Shown here: positions 1-7,979 of the stretch, piece by piece | Layout: each line of letters begins with the position of its first letter | Position numbering within the stretch: the first letter of the stretch is position 1 | DNA from: an uncultured Spirochaetaceae bacterium | Lineage (GTDB): Bacteria; Spirochaetota; Spirochaetia; Sphaerochaetales; Sphaerochaetaceae | Length of the DNA stretch: 64,000 nt | Assembly: GCA_944390725.1 (NCBI GenBank) | Contig: CALXQU010000005.1 | Location: 62,001-126,000, forward strand | Direction: 5' to 3' | Position numbers and translations under genes: made by a program | The notes under the pieces: model-generated | Told to the model about the DNA's origin: nothing | Database searches by the model: none | What the model saw: only the letters and a program-made list of their open reading frames with translations

Positions 1-566
1 GCTGCCTCCATTCCCCAGGTGCTGCTGAATGCGAACGAGATGGAGAGCACCAATGGGATTATAGCATCAAGATCGGCCTTCACGCTCCTTTCGCCATCGA
101 TATACCTCCCATGCATCCGCCTGACCGCCCCGGAGACGGTGCCGAGGTCATAGAAGAAGCTCCAGCTATCCTCTCCCAGGCGCTTGCAGAGCCCCTTGTG
201 GAGGAGCTTCTCATAATCCCTGTGCTCCCCTATCGTGCCATGGAACACATCTATGTTGTGCGCGTATGTGAAGGCATCGGCCGCATAGTGGGAGACCTTG
301 CCCCACCTGTAGCTGTAGACAAGGCCGCCGCGCGCTCCCGATGATGCGATGAGGGATTCAAGCTCCTCGATGCGCCTGATCGCCGTGCGGTATGAGTGCC
401 CCCGCCTCTCCTCGCCGGGCTCTATCCCCCGGAAATACGATGTTATCTTGATATCCGGCTGGACCGATCCGAAGATATATGCGATGGCGCTGAACTGGTC
501 CATGCCGAGGGCCATTGCCTTGGATACGGCGAAAGCAGCAAGCTTGATGTGGCTGATGAACTTCAA
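1..566 (-). CDS. zinc-dependent phospholipase C-like protein, partial (C-terminus beyond window)
   Basis: About 188 codons are visible and the frame runs off the left edge, so the C-terminus is missing. The start is taken as TTG at 566 because a GGAGG ribosome-binding site lies six bases upstream and no ATG or GTG fits. Histidines and aspartates are spaced as in the zinc-dependent phospholipase C/S1-P1 nuclease fold: an early SHIKLA segment, PDIK near residue 38, RGHSYRT, then KVSHYAADAFTYAHN, which resembles the central HYxxDxxxxxHN metal signature. The substrate (phospholipid or other phosphodiester) cannot be told. It lies just downstream of the AraC-type gene in the same direction. Confidence 0.6.
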   Translation of the reverse strand, partial: MKFISHIKLAAFAVSKAMALGMDQFSAIAYIFGSVQPDIKITSYFRGIEPGEERRGHSYRTAIRRIEELESLIASSGARGGLVYSYRWGKVSHYAADAFTYAHNIDVFHGTIGEHRDYEKLLHKGLCKRLGEDSWSFFYDLGTVSGAVRRMHGRYIDGERSVKADLDAIIPLVLSISFAFSSTWGMEA

Positions 567-680
567 GATGATCCTCCGGAAAACACAATACATTTACAGT
601 TTTATCGGAGGATTATCAATAGGGGAAATCGATGATAATTCATTATTCGCAGATGCTTTGCGGGAAACTCGGCAGGCCGC

Positions 681-1529
681 TCACTTCCTGGCGGCCGCCA
701 GGCACCTCTTCCTGTACTTGAGCGGCGATATGCCCTTCTTCGCCTTGAACACCCTGTCGAATGTCTTGACGGAGCCGAAGCCCGCATCGGCAGCGATGTC
801 CACGATGGAGCGGTGTTCGCCCTCCGCCAGGAGCTTCTCCGACATGGCGAGCCTGTATGATGTCAGATACTCGTAGAATGTCAGACCGGTGCATTCCTTG
901 AAGACCCTGGAGAAATACGTCGGCACATAGCCGGCGACGGCAGCCACCTGCGGCAGCGTAAGCGGCTGGCCATAGTTCTCGCTGATATACCTGAGTACGG
1001 CCTCAAGCCTTGCCATGATCCTCATGTTCTGGCCATCGGCGTCAGCGGCCTTAGCCTCGGAGTTGACGGACCTGTCCGCGAACATGCTGGCCAGGCCGTA
1101 TATGCAGGCCCTCATCCTCAGCGAATATACCATGGCGTCGGGATTGCCCGACACCTGCGCCATAATCGCGAACGTGGACTTCAGGATGGCGGCATCCTCC
1201 GCAGTCCAGCCTGCAGTGAACCTGTCCATGCCTGATAGCCTTCCGGCAATATCCTCAGAGTCCTCCGGCAGCGTGAACATGACAGTCCCGATGGTGCTTT
1301 CGCTGCTGGAGAAGTAGAAATGCTTCTCCCCAGGCCTGATGATGACGGCCTGTCCCTCCGGAACCTCATATTCAGATCCATCGATAAGGATACGGAACCC
1401 GTTCTTCTCCGCATATGTGATTTCGTACTCATTGTGCCAGTGCATTGGCACAGCCTTCACAGATTGCTCCCTAACAAAAGTGCAGTGAAGCTCTTTTTCT
1501 CTTGATGTAATAGCCGATGCTGCAAACAT
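681..1529 (-). CDS. AraC-family transcriptional regulator
   Basis: 282 residues. The N-terminal half (about 10-110) is a cupin-like ligand domain with HWHNEYEI and RPGEKHFYF metal/ligand motifs. The C-terminal 100 residues are the double helix-turn-helix of AraC/XylS proteins: LTLPQVAAVAGYVPTYFSRVFKECTG, then VDIAADAGFGSVKTFDRVFKAKKG, ending with SPLKYRK. AraC-type proteins with an N-terminal cupin usually sense sugars or their derivatives and activate nearby genes. The ligand is unknown; the downstream phospholipase-like gene is the nearest possible target. The ATG at 1529 has AAGGTG seven bases upstream. A possible promoter is TTGCCT-17-TATTTT in the 263-bp gap shared with the divergent phosphatase gene. 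Confidence 0.9.
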   Translation of the reverse strand: MFAASAITSREKELHCTFVREQSVKAVPMHWHNEYEITYAEKNGFRILIDGSEYEVPEGQAVIIRPGEKHFYFSSSESTIGTVMFTLPEDSEDIAGRLSGMDRFTAGWTAEDAAILKSTFAIMAQVSGNPDAMVYSLRMRACIYGLASMFADRSVNSEAKAADADGQNMRIMARLEAVLRYISENYGQPLTLPQVAAVAGYVPTYFSRVFKECTGLTFYEYLTSYRLAMSEKLLAEGEHRSIVDIAADAGFGSVKTFDRVFKAKKGISPLKYRKRCLAAARK

Positions 1530-1792
1530 TATACTTCACCTTTGATCGCTGCTGAAAAAATAACATTAATTGGAATCTCAGGCAATATAAGCAGCCCCCT
1601 GCGCCCATAGGGCATCATCCATCCAGCAAGCATATGCAGATCGTATCGGAGGGATCGGGGAGGCCATTTCCATTGCCAGGACCTCCCTTGGATTCTACCA
1701 TGGCAGGGCAAGGGCTGGCAATCACGGCAGCGGCAGGCAGCGGCAATATGCCCCGCTTCTTCATGCGCTTCCTTTATGCTATATTCACCGAT

Positions 1793-2533
1793 GTGGCTCG
1801 CAATCTGATAGTCGGTGACATCCATGGGCAATACTCGATGCTGATGAAAGCGCTGGACAGGGCCGGCTTCGATCCGGACTCCGATGTGCTGTATACCACC
1901 GGCGATATAGCCGACAAGGGACCAGACTCGGCAGCGGTGGTAGCCTTCCTCCATTCCCTGCCTGACTGCAGGATGGTGATGGGCAACCATGATGTCTGGC
2001 TGGAGAACTACCTGCTTACCGGCAGGGCGCCGCCGATCTGGCTGAACGAGAACGGCGGAAGCGCCACCGTCAGGTCATTCGGGAAGATGGGGCTGACCGA
2101 CACGGCCAGGGCTATATTCGGCAGGTGGATAGCCTCCATACCATTCTGCAGGGTCGAGGAGCGGTACATCATCGTGCATGCAGGCATTTCCGACAGGTAT
2201 GATATCGATGATATAGAGGCCATCGCGAAGCTCAAGCGCGGCAGATACGAGACGGGCTCATGGTTCTCGGACAAGAAGGACTTCATCTGGGACAGGACAT
2301 ACATAACGGCCGCCATTGAATACGAGGAGAAGGGAAAGACAGCCAAGGGCGCGCGCCAGCCGCTCGAGACGGAGAGGACCATATTCGTCGGGCATACCCC
2401 GCTGAAGGCGCCCTTCTCCTCCGAACGCTACCACCTGCGTGCGGTCGATACCGGGGCTGGCCATCCCGGCGGATATCTGACGCTGATGGACATGGACACA
2501 GGCGAATGGTGGAAATCGCAGAGATGGGTGTAA
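1793..2533 (+). CDS. PP1/PP2A-type serine/threonine phosphoprotein phosphatase family
   Basis: 246 residues from the GTG at 1793. The metallophosphatase motifs are in order: GDIHGQ close to the N-terminus, GDIADKGPDS, GNHD, IVHAG near the middle and FVGHTP near the end. These bind two metal ions in the PPP family, which also includes diadenosine-tetraphosphatases, so the substrate is open. The open frame extends back to 1634, but those residues do not resemble the family. The GTG is preceded by TATATT and seven bases (1780-1792) with no Shine-Dalgarno sequence, so a leaderless message is plausible. In-frame ATGs at 1748 and 1763 are alternative starts, also without a ribosome-binding site. 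Confidence 0.82.
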   Translation: MARNLIVGDIHGQYSMLMKALDRAGFDPDSDVLYTTGDIADKGPDSAAVVAFLHSLPDCRMVMGNHDVWLENYLLTGRAPPIWLNENGGSATVRSFGKMGLTDTARAIFGRWIASIPFCRVEERYIIVHAGISDRYDIDDIEAIAKLKRGRYETGSWFSDKKDFIWDRTYITAAIEYEEKGKTAKGARQPLETERTIFVGHTPLKAPFSSERYHLRAVDTGAGHPGGYLTLMDMDTGEWWKSQRWV

Positions 2534-2603
2534 CCTCGGGGGCCTATCAGTGTTTTTGGATTTTTCTCTTGAATTTTCGCCTTTTACGGGTTATTGTCTA
2601 ATT

Positions 2604-2697
2604 ACGTTACTTCAAAGCAACGAGATGAATTTCATCGACTATCCCCTGATTAATGCAAGTACTGCCCCTGCTGGATGAGAGAGGGGCAGTTCTTTTT
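2604..2697 (+). ncRNA. candidate structured small RNA
   Basis: The 212-bp gap between the phosphatase and the next gene holds a possible stand-alone transcript. A promoter-like pair TTGAAT (2569-2574) and TATTGT (2592-2597) is spaced 17 bp. Two small hairpins follow (2606-2621, and 2624-2636 with GATGA/TCATC arms), then a strong terminator at 2661-2697. No sensible ORF is present. It could instead be the 3' end of the phosphatase message or a leader for the next gene, although the terminator lies before that gene's ribosome-binding site. No known RNA family is recognised. Confidence 0.3.
2661..2697 (+). terminator. intrinsic terminator
   Basis: Nine-bp perfect stem ACTGCCCCT (2661-2669) with AGGGGCAGT (2682-2690), 12-base loop, followed by TCTTTTT. 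It separates the upstream transcript from the exported-protein gene starting at 2746. Confidence 0.85.
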
Positions 2698-2745
2698 CCG
2701 TTGACAGCAGCGGCATCGTCGGCTAAACAAGGACCAGGAGGAATC

Positions 2746-3645
2746 ATGAGAAGACTGCTTTCCGCGGCAATCATATGCCTATCTGCCATCTCAATGGCTT
2801 CTGCCGGATTCGATGCTGCACACAGCGACAGGCTGTTCTACAATCTCCACGGATACGATGAGGACCTTGCCTATCTTGAGGATGCGCTGGAAGATGCGTC
2901 GTCGGATGAGGAGAAGGCCGCCATCCTCTGGAGGCTCTCCCGCACGGTGCTGACAATCACGGACGGCGTCGAGGGAAAGGATGCCAGGCTAGCAGGCTAC
3001 GCAGAAAGCGAAGGCTATGCCGACCAGTCGCTCTCGCTTGCCGAAACGCCTGACGGATACTTCTGGAAAGCCTCCGCCATCGGCAGGACGGGACAGGTCA
3101 ACGGCCCGCTGAACAGCCTGATGAAGGCAAGGCCGATGCTGGAGCTCTGCCTCAAGGTGCAGGATGATTTCGGCTGCGACATGTCTGACTGCTGGTATGT
3201 GATGGGACTGCTCTATAACCAGCTTCCAGGCTCCCCTATCTCCTTCGGCAACAAGGAGTACGCCATCAGCTATATGAGAAGGTGCATCGATACGCAGGAC
3301 ACGGCCAACAGGCTCAACCTCGCGAACTACCTCGAGCTTGCCCAGCAGCTCCATGACAGGAACTGGGATGCGGGGAAGCGTACCCGTGAGCTGGACAGGA
3401 TGAAGGCGTCATATGATTCCAACACCGTGCCTTCCGAGAAGATGAAGTTCTATGAGGGGAAGGATGGGAGCAGCGGCAGGCCCTTCTATTCGACAGTGAC
3501 GCTCGGCAGCATGTCAGACGCGCAGGAAGCCGTGATGCTCTGCCAGTATGCGCTGGCGCTCTACTCCATCTGGCCCGAGCCGCTGGCATCAGACGACGAA
3601 CGCAAGGTAGAGATCGAAGGATTCCTCGGCAGGATAACGAAATAG
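2746..3645 (+). CDS. exported tetratricopeptide-like protein of unknown function
   Basis: 299 residues from the ATG at 2746, chosen because AGGAGG precedes it by five bases and a signal peptide follows at once (MRRLLSAAIICLSAISMASA). The mature part is mostly helical, with paired-helix segments such as EEKAAILWRLSR, DGYFWKASAIGR, DCWYVMGLLYNQLPG and NLANYLELAQQL spaced like TPR units. The phrase PISFGNKEYAISYMRRC recalls periplasmic TPR proteins of spirochaetes (TatT-like). No catalytic motif is seen, so a binding or scaffold role outside the inner membrane is likely. It stands alone between a terminator and the convergent pyr operon. Confidence 0.65.
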   Translation: MRRLLSAAIICLSAISMASAGFDAAHSDRLFYNLHGYDEDLAYLEDALEDASSDEEKAAILWRLSRTVLTITDGVEGKDARLAGYAESEGYADQSLSLAETPDGYFWKASAIGRTGQVNGPLNSLMKARPMLELCLKVQDDFGCDMSDCWYVMGLLYNQLPGSPISFGNKEYAISYMRRCIDTQDTANRLNLANYLELAQQLHDRNWDAGKRTRELDRMKASYDSNTVPSEKMKFYEGKDGSSGRPFYSTVTLGSMSDAQEAVMLCQYALALYSIWPEPLASDDERKVEIEGFLGRITK

Positions 3646-3652
3646 GATGAAC

Positions 3653-3672
3653 GATGGCCCAAGCGGGCCATC
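3653..3672. terminator. bidirectional hairpin between convergent genes
   Basis: Perfect 8-bp stem GATGGCCC (3653-3660) and GGGCCATC (3665-3672) with an AAGC loop. It overlaps the pyrC stop codon (3671-3673) and lies just after the exported-protein gene. There is no T-run on either side, so it may protect 3' ends rather than terminate efficiently. Confidence 0.5.
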
Positions 3673-4702
3673 AGCTCCTGTAGGGATTGAAGAAGTACTC
3701 CCCCGCAAGCTCCTCATAGAGGGCAAGGGGATCGGCCGGCAGCACGATATCCTCGGCATCGAGGCCGAACGTGCGCATGGCATTCCTGCCGAACAGGTCC
3801 TTGAGGCGCTCCTCGCCGGCCCCAGCTTCCCGCAGCCTGTGCAGGAGCAGGAGCATGCCGGGTATGCCTGGTATGCCGGAAGCGCCCTTCTCCTTATCTT
3901 CCCTCGTATGCGGCGCATGGTCCGACTCGACCCAGTCCGCAGTCCCGTCCATGAGGGCGGCGAAGACAGCCTTCCTGTCCGCCTCGTCCCTCAGCGGGGG
4001 ATTCATCTTCAGATACCTGGAATGGTCCTCGGCATCATGGCGCGTAAGGAGGGCATGGTGGGGAGTCACCCCCATGGTGATCCTCATATCCCCTTTCCTG
4101 CTGCGTATGAGCTCTATGGTGGAAGCAGCCGATACATGGCAGATATGCAGTGTGCCGCGGAAGCCGGTCTCATCTGCAAGCGAGATAAGGTCCCTCACGC
4201 TCTCCGTCTCCGCAGCTGCAGGGCGCGCGTCGCTATGCGTCGCGAAGTCTCCGGGCACATACCTCCCAGGGCAGAGGAGCTCCTCCTTCTCCGCATGGAC
4301 TGCCAGTACGCCGTCAAAGCCCTCCTCGGCCAGTATCCTGAAGACCTGCCGCTGCGCATCGATGCCGATGATGCCCATGTTGCCGGTGCTGTTGCCGGCA
4401 AAGAGCTTCAGGCCGGGAACGAGCGGGAAGAGCTCCTTCCAGACGGAGATGATGCTGCGGACCTGGCCCGGGTCATTGGTGATGCCGCCATAGAGATGGT
4501 AGGAGACGCCGGTCTCATCGGAAGCCTCGCCACCAAGGGCAAGGCGCTCGAGCACCGTCTCCCTGCCCGTGCAGGCAGGGGATGTATTGGGCATATCGAA
4601 AAGATGGGTGAATCCTCCCCGGGCGGCGGTCCTCATGCCATGGAGGACCGTCTCCTTGGAGCTCTGGCCCCAGTCCCTGAGATGCACATGGGGATCGATC
4701 AT
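3671..4702 (-). CDS. pyrC: dihydroorotase
   Basis: 343 residues. It closes the ring of carbamoyl aspartate to dihydroorotate, step three of UMP synthesis. Zinc-ligand motifs of the amidohydrolase fold are clear: DPHVHLRD at the N-terminus, a lysine in GLKLFAG near residue 97, HAEKEE, HICHVS and ESDHAPHT. The protein begins directly at the HxH strand, so it is a short form lacking the usual N-terminal beta segment. The ATG overlaps the pyrDK stop (ATGA), implying translational coupling. Last gene of the pyr operon. Confidence 0.93.
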   Translation of the reverse strand: MIDPHVHLRDWGQSSKETVLHGMRTAARGGFTHLFDMPNTSPACTGRETVLERLALGGEASDETGVSYHLYGGITNDPGQVRSIISVWKELFPLVPGLKLFAGNSTGNMGIIGIDAQRQVFRILAEEGFDGVLAVHAEKEELLCPGRYVPGDFATHSDARPAAAETESVRDLISLADETGFRGTLHICHVSAASTIELIRSRKGDMRITMGVTPHHALLTRHDAEDHSRYLKMNPPLRDEADRKAVFAALMDGTADWVESDHAPHTREDKEKGASGIPGIPGMLLLLHRLREAGAGEERLKDLFGRNAMRTFGLDAEDIVLPADPLALYEELAGEYFFNPYRS

Positions 4703-6369
4703 AGCTCTGCGTGGTTCTCCTTAAGCGTCTTCCATGTGAAGAAGGTGCCTTCCTTGCAGGGAAGATGCCCGCCGCAGGAGCACTCGCCGCACATGCCGAT
4801 GCCGCACATGGTGTTCTTCTCCATCGAGAGGTATATGCGCTCATCGGAAAGGCCCAGCGACTCCGCCTTGAGGGCCGCCTTCTCCATCATCCTGGCAGGA
4901 CCGACTACATAAAGCGATGTATCGCCGGCGAGGTCATCCGCGGTGATGGTATCCAGCACCCTGCCCGGCTTGCCGTCATCAGCCACTGCCATATAGCTTC
5001 CGTAGGCCGAGAGGACATCCTCAAGGGCTTCCTTGCCATCGCGCCTGGATACGACGCCCACCCTGATATCCATCATGGTTCCATCGGCCTTCAGCGTCTC
5101 AGCGATCAGCGGCAGCACGGCGCTTCCCGTGCCTCCTCCGATAAGGAGCGCCCTCGCGCTCTTCCGGTATGACATCGGCGCGCCATAGAGGCCGCGTGAA
5201 TAAATCACATCGCCTGGCTTGGCATCGAAGAGGTCAGCCGTGAATATGCCGCGCTTCCTGATAAGGAACGTAAGCGGGTCATTGACCGCGACGGAGAAAG
5301 GCTTCTCCCCCTTGCCGGGTATCCAGAGGAAGACGAACTGCCCAGGCTTGCAGTCGAGCGTGCCTGAAAGCGTGATGACCATCAGGTCCTCGGAGTACAT
5401 CTCCTTGGCAAGGACGGTATGCGGCGTGTATTCCAGCTCATTGCGGTCCGACAGGAGGGATGATGTATCGCCGCCATGCTTGAGCGCATGGAAGAAGCGC
5501 TCGTAATCGGAAGGCTTCAGGCGCGAGAGCGCAGACCCTACGCCGACGGAATCCGCACCGGCCCTGACCATGGCTTCCGCATCGGCTGCGGAGCTGACGC
5601 CGCCCATGCCGAGGATGATAGGCTCGTCGCCGATGGCCTCCCTGATGCTCCTGATGCACTCGATGGCCCTGCCCTTCACCCATTCGCCGGAAGCGCCTCC
5701 GCGCCCTCCCAGCCTGTTGTTGAGGATGGGCTGGCCGGAATGCGGCTCGATATACAGCTCAGGACCGACCGTGTTTATGGCGGCGATGCCATCGGCACCG
5801 GCCTCGATGACGGCCCTGGCAATCGCCCCTATGTCATCGACATTGGGCGAGAGCTTGACTATCAGGGGGGACTTCCTCCCAGGATAGGCCTCGCAGATAC
5901 GCCTCACGTAATCGGCAGCGGTAGCCATATCGGTACCGATGCTGGCCCCGAAGCCCGCCGCGGCATGGGGACATGAGAAATTCAGCTCCAGCATATCGGC
6001 AAGATGGTCGAATGCCTTCACGAGCGTGATGAAGTTCTCGGGGCAGTCTGCGGCAAGCGATACGTTCAGCAGTGCCCGCAGCCCTTCCTTGCGCAGCTCC
6101 TCCAGGCCGGCAATGGCGGCTTCCATGCCCGGATTGCGCAAGCCGACCGAGTTGCCGAAGTCACCTGCCTTCGGCGAGCATACGACAGGTTCCCTGTTGC
6201 CCGGGGTCGGGATGACCTGGAACGACTTCGTCGTGATGATATCAAGCGAGGGGACATTCCTGTCAAAGAAGCGGATCAGCTCCTCCTTGGTAGTCAGCAC
6301 ACCGGAAACGGATGATGTGATGACATCCCCCCTCAGATGGTTCTTCCTGAGCATCCTAAGGGCATCCAT
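4699..6369 (-). CDS. pyrD: dihydroorotate dehydrogenase fused to its electron-transfer subunit (PyrD-PyrK)
   Basis: 556 residues, two enzymes in one chain. Residues 1 to about 300 are a class 1 dihydroorotate dehydrogenase barrel: NSVGLRNPG, the catalytic-cysteine region LNFSCPHA, VKLSPNV, GGRGGASG and GMGGVSSA (FMN phosphate). From about 315 to the end it is PyrK-like: an FAD-binding barrel (GQFVFLWIPG, KPFSVAV), an NAD-binding part (LLIGGGTGSAVL) and a four-cysteine [2Fe-2S] cluster in CGIGMCGECSC...PCKEG. The subunits are normally separate in NAD-dependent type 1B enzymes. The ATG overlaps the pyrF stop by one base (TGATG). A single chain would pass electrons from dihydroorotate to NAD. 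Confidence 0.93.
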   Translation of the reverse strand: MDALRMLRKNHLRGDVITSSVSGVLTTKEELIRFFDRNVPSLDIITTKSFQVIPTPGNREPVVCSPKAGDFGNSVGLRNPGMEAAIAGLEELRKEGLRALLNVSLAADCPENFITLVKAFDHLADMLELNFSCPHAAAGFGASIGTDMATAADYVRRICEAYPGRKSPLIVKLSPNVDDIGAIARAVIEAGADGIAAINTVGPELYIEPHSGQPILNNRLGGRGGASGEWVKGRAIECIRSIREAIGDEPIILGMGGVSSAADAEAMVRAGADSVGVGSALSRLKPSDYERFFHALKHGGDTSSLLSDRNELEYTPHTVLAKEMYSEDLMVITLSGTLDCKPGQFVFLWIPGKGEKPFSVAVNDPLTFLIRKRGIFTADLFDAKPGDVIYSRGLYGAPMSYRKSARALLIGGGTGSAVLPLIAETLKADGTMMDIRVGVVSRRDGKEALEDVLSAYGSYMAVADDGKPGRVLDTITADDLAGDTSLYVVGPARMMEKAALKAESLGLSDERIYLSMEKNTMCGIGMCGECSCGGHLPCKEGTFFTWKTLKENHAEL

Positions 6370-7250
6370 CAGACAGCGGCCTCTTCGGTAAGCTTCCTGA
6401 CGGCATCCATGACCTGGTCGAGCCAGCCTTCCGGAGCCGCGCCCTTCTTCCAGGGATGCGTAAGGCCTGAAGATGAGTTTATGCGCGCAAGGGCAAGGTC
6501 ATAGCCGGCCTTCCTCATCCTCGAGATGACCTCCGTGGCGCTGCCACCCTGCGAGCCTACTCCGGGAATCAGCATGGGGATATCCCTGCCTGCGAATACG
6601 CCCGCGATATCCTCAAGCTCATCGGGGCTGGTGGCACCCACCACGGCACCGAGGCCCGGATGCTCGCCGTTCCAGCGCGCGATCAGCATCGCCACCGAAT
6701 GATAGAGCGGATACATGACCTTCTCGTCGACAGGATCAAGCACGACCTCGTTCTGCAGCTCCTTGGCCCCGGGATTCGAGGTGCGGTTGAGGATATAGAC
6801 GCCCTTATCCTGATAGGCGAACGGGAAAACGGAGTCATTGCCCATGTAAGGGGAGACGGTAACCGCATCGGCTCCCCAGCACTCGAAGGCCTCGGATGCG
6901 TAATTGCCGCTCGACCTCGCGATATCCCCCCTCTTGGAATCGAGAATCACGGGGATGCCGGGGAAGAACGTCTCGAGCATCTCGAGGATATCGGCAAGAG
7001 CAAGCGAGCCGGCGAAGTCCTCCTCGCGGGGCCTGTCGAGCATCGCATAGTACCCGATATTCGGCTTGAATGCCGCCGGGGAGAGGCCTTCCAGCCTCAT
7101 GCGGTGGAAGATCTCCGAGAAATACCCGTTGAGCCGCTCGCGCATGGGCGCATCGGACTGCGGCAGGACATCTGCCACGGGATCGAGGCCCATGCATACT
7201 ATATTCCCTGCCCTGGCTGCGCTCTCCCTGAGCTTATCTGCATATGACAT
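6369..7250 (-). CDS. pyrF: orotidine 5'-phosphate decarboxylase
   Basis: 293 residues from the ATG at 7250. It decarboxylates OMP to UMP. The length and the motifs MGLDPVADVLP, FKPNIGYY and the catalytic DSKRGDIARSS place it in the long (type 2) family, also found in mycobacteria and myxobacteria, rather than the short E. coli type. The start is at MSYADK because GGAGG lies seven bases upstream and this ATG overlaps the pyrE stop (TGATG); the open frame continues 20 codons further back into pyrE without family resemblance. Confidence 0.93.
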   Translation of the reverse strand: MSYADKLRESAARAGNIVCMGLDPVADVLPQSDAPMRERLNGYFSEIFHRMRLEGLSPAAFKPNIGYYAMLDRPREEDFAGSLALADILEMLETFFPGIPVILDSKRGDIARSSGNYASEAFECWGADAVTVSPYMGNDSVFPFAYQDKGVYILNRTSNPGAKELQNEVVLDPVDEKVMYPLYHSVAMLIARWNGEHPGLGAVVGATSPDELEDIAGVFAGRDIPMLIPGVGSQGGSATEVISRMRKAGYDLALARINSSSGLTHPWKKGAAPEGWLDQVMDAVRKLTEEAAV

Positions 7251-7948
7251 CACTTGACCTCCCTTGGCCAGCCTCTCTTCTCGCCCCAGCCGAACGGATC
7301 CGTCCTCCACTCGTGGAGGGCATCTGCATCAGCGTCCGAGATATATCCTGTCTCGGCAGCAGTAGCCACCATGACATCATATGAGAGTATCGTATGGAAT
7401 ACGCACTCGGGGTCGAGGGCGGCGAAGCCATCCTCGGCAGCCTTGAGCCCGTATGTGAAGATGGCAAGGCAGAGGCGGCAGTCGCCGTCTGCGGCCCTCA
7501 CTGCCTCCACGGCCTTGAGCGATGAGGAGCCCGTGGAGATCAGGTCCTCGATCAGCAGGACCTTCTTCCCCTCATATGAGCCATCCCTGCCCAGGCCCTC
7601 AATCTGATGGCCGAGCCCGTGGTCCTTGCTCGATGAGCGCACGTACGAGAGCGGCTTATAGAGCATATCCGCAAGGCTCGTGGCATGCGGGATGCCGGCC
7701 GTAGCCGTCCCTGCTATGTTGTCAGGATTGAAATCAAGCGATGAGAGCATATCGGCGAAGGCATCCCTGATCAGCGCCCTGTACTTGGGCACGGCAAGGA
7801 ACTGCCTGTTATCGTTGTAGATCGGCATATGATAGCCTGATGCCCAGGTGAATGGCTTGGCTGGCGAGAGCCTTATCGCCCCGAGTTCGAATGCCCCTTT
7901 CGCGAGAAGCGGGCCGTAGTAATCCGTTATTTCCTGCAATGTCTTCAT
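7250..7948 (-). CDS. pyrE: orotate phosphoribosyltransferase
   Basis: 232 residues from the ATG at 7948, preceded by GAAGGA. The open frame extends to 8047 but that part overlaps pyrB/I in another frame. It joins orotate to PRPP to give OMP. Family signs: FTWASGYHMPIY, SYVRSSSKDHGLG, and the PRPP loop VLLIEDLISTGSSS at about residue 130. A C-terminal tail of about 60 residues (SYDVMVATAAETGYIS onward) resembles the longer variants. It lies 31 bp after pyrB/I. PRPP may come from the prs gene at 17.2-18.5 kb. Confidence 0.93.
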   Translation of the reverse strand: MKTLQEITDYYGPLLAKGAFELGAIRLSPAKPFTWASGYHMPIYNDNRQFLAVPKYRALIRDAFADMLSSLDFNPDNIAGTATAGIPHATSLADMLYKPLSYVRSSSKDHGLGHQIEGLGRDGSYEGKKVLLIEDLISTGSSSLKAVEAVRAADGDCRLCLAIFTYGLKAAEDGFAALDPECVFHTILSYDVMVATAAETGYISDADADALHEWRTDPFGWGEKRGWPREVK

Positions 7949-7979
7949 ATCGGTTCCTTCCTTCAGATTATAACCACAA

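Noticed and set aside
1634-1792. N-terminal 53-codon extension of the phosphatase ORF
   Set aside because: The sequence is low in family resemblance, lacks a ribosome-binding site and covers the probable promoter. The start was moved to 1793.
3647-4912. 421-codon plus-strand ORF opposite pyrC and pyrD/K
   Set aside because: The minus-strand genes have full catalytic motifs; this frame is open only because of codon bias in GC-rich DNA.
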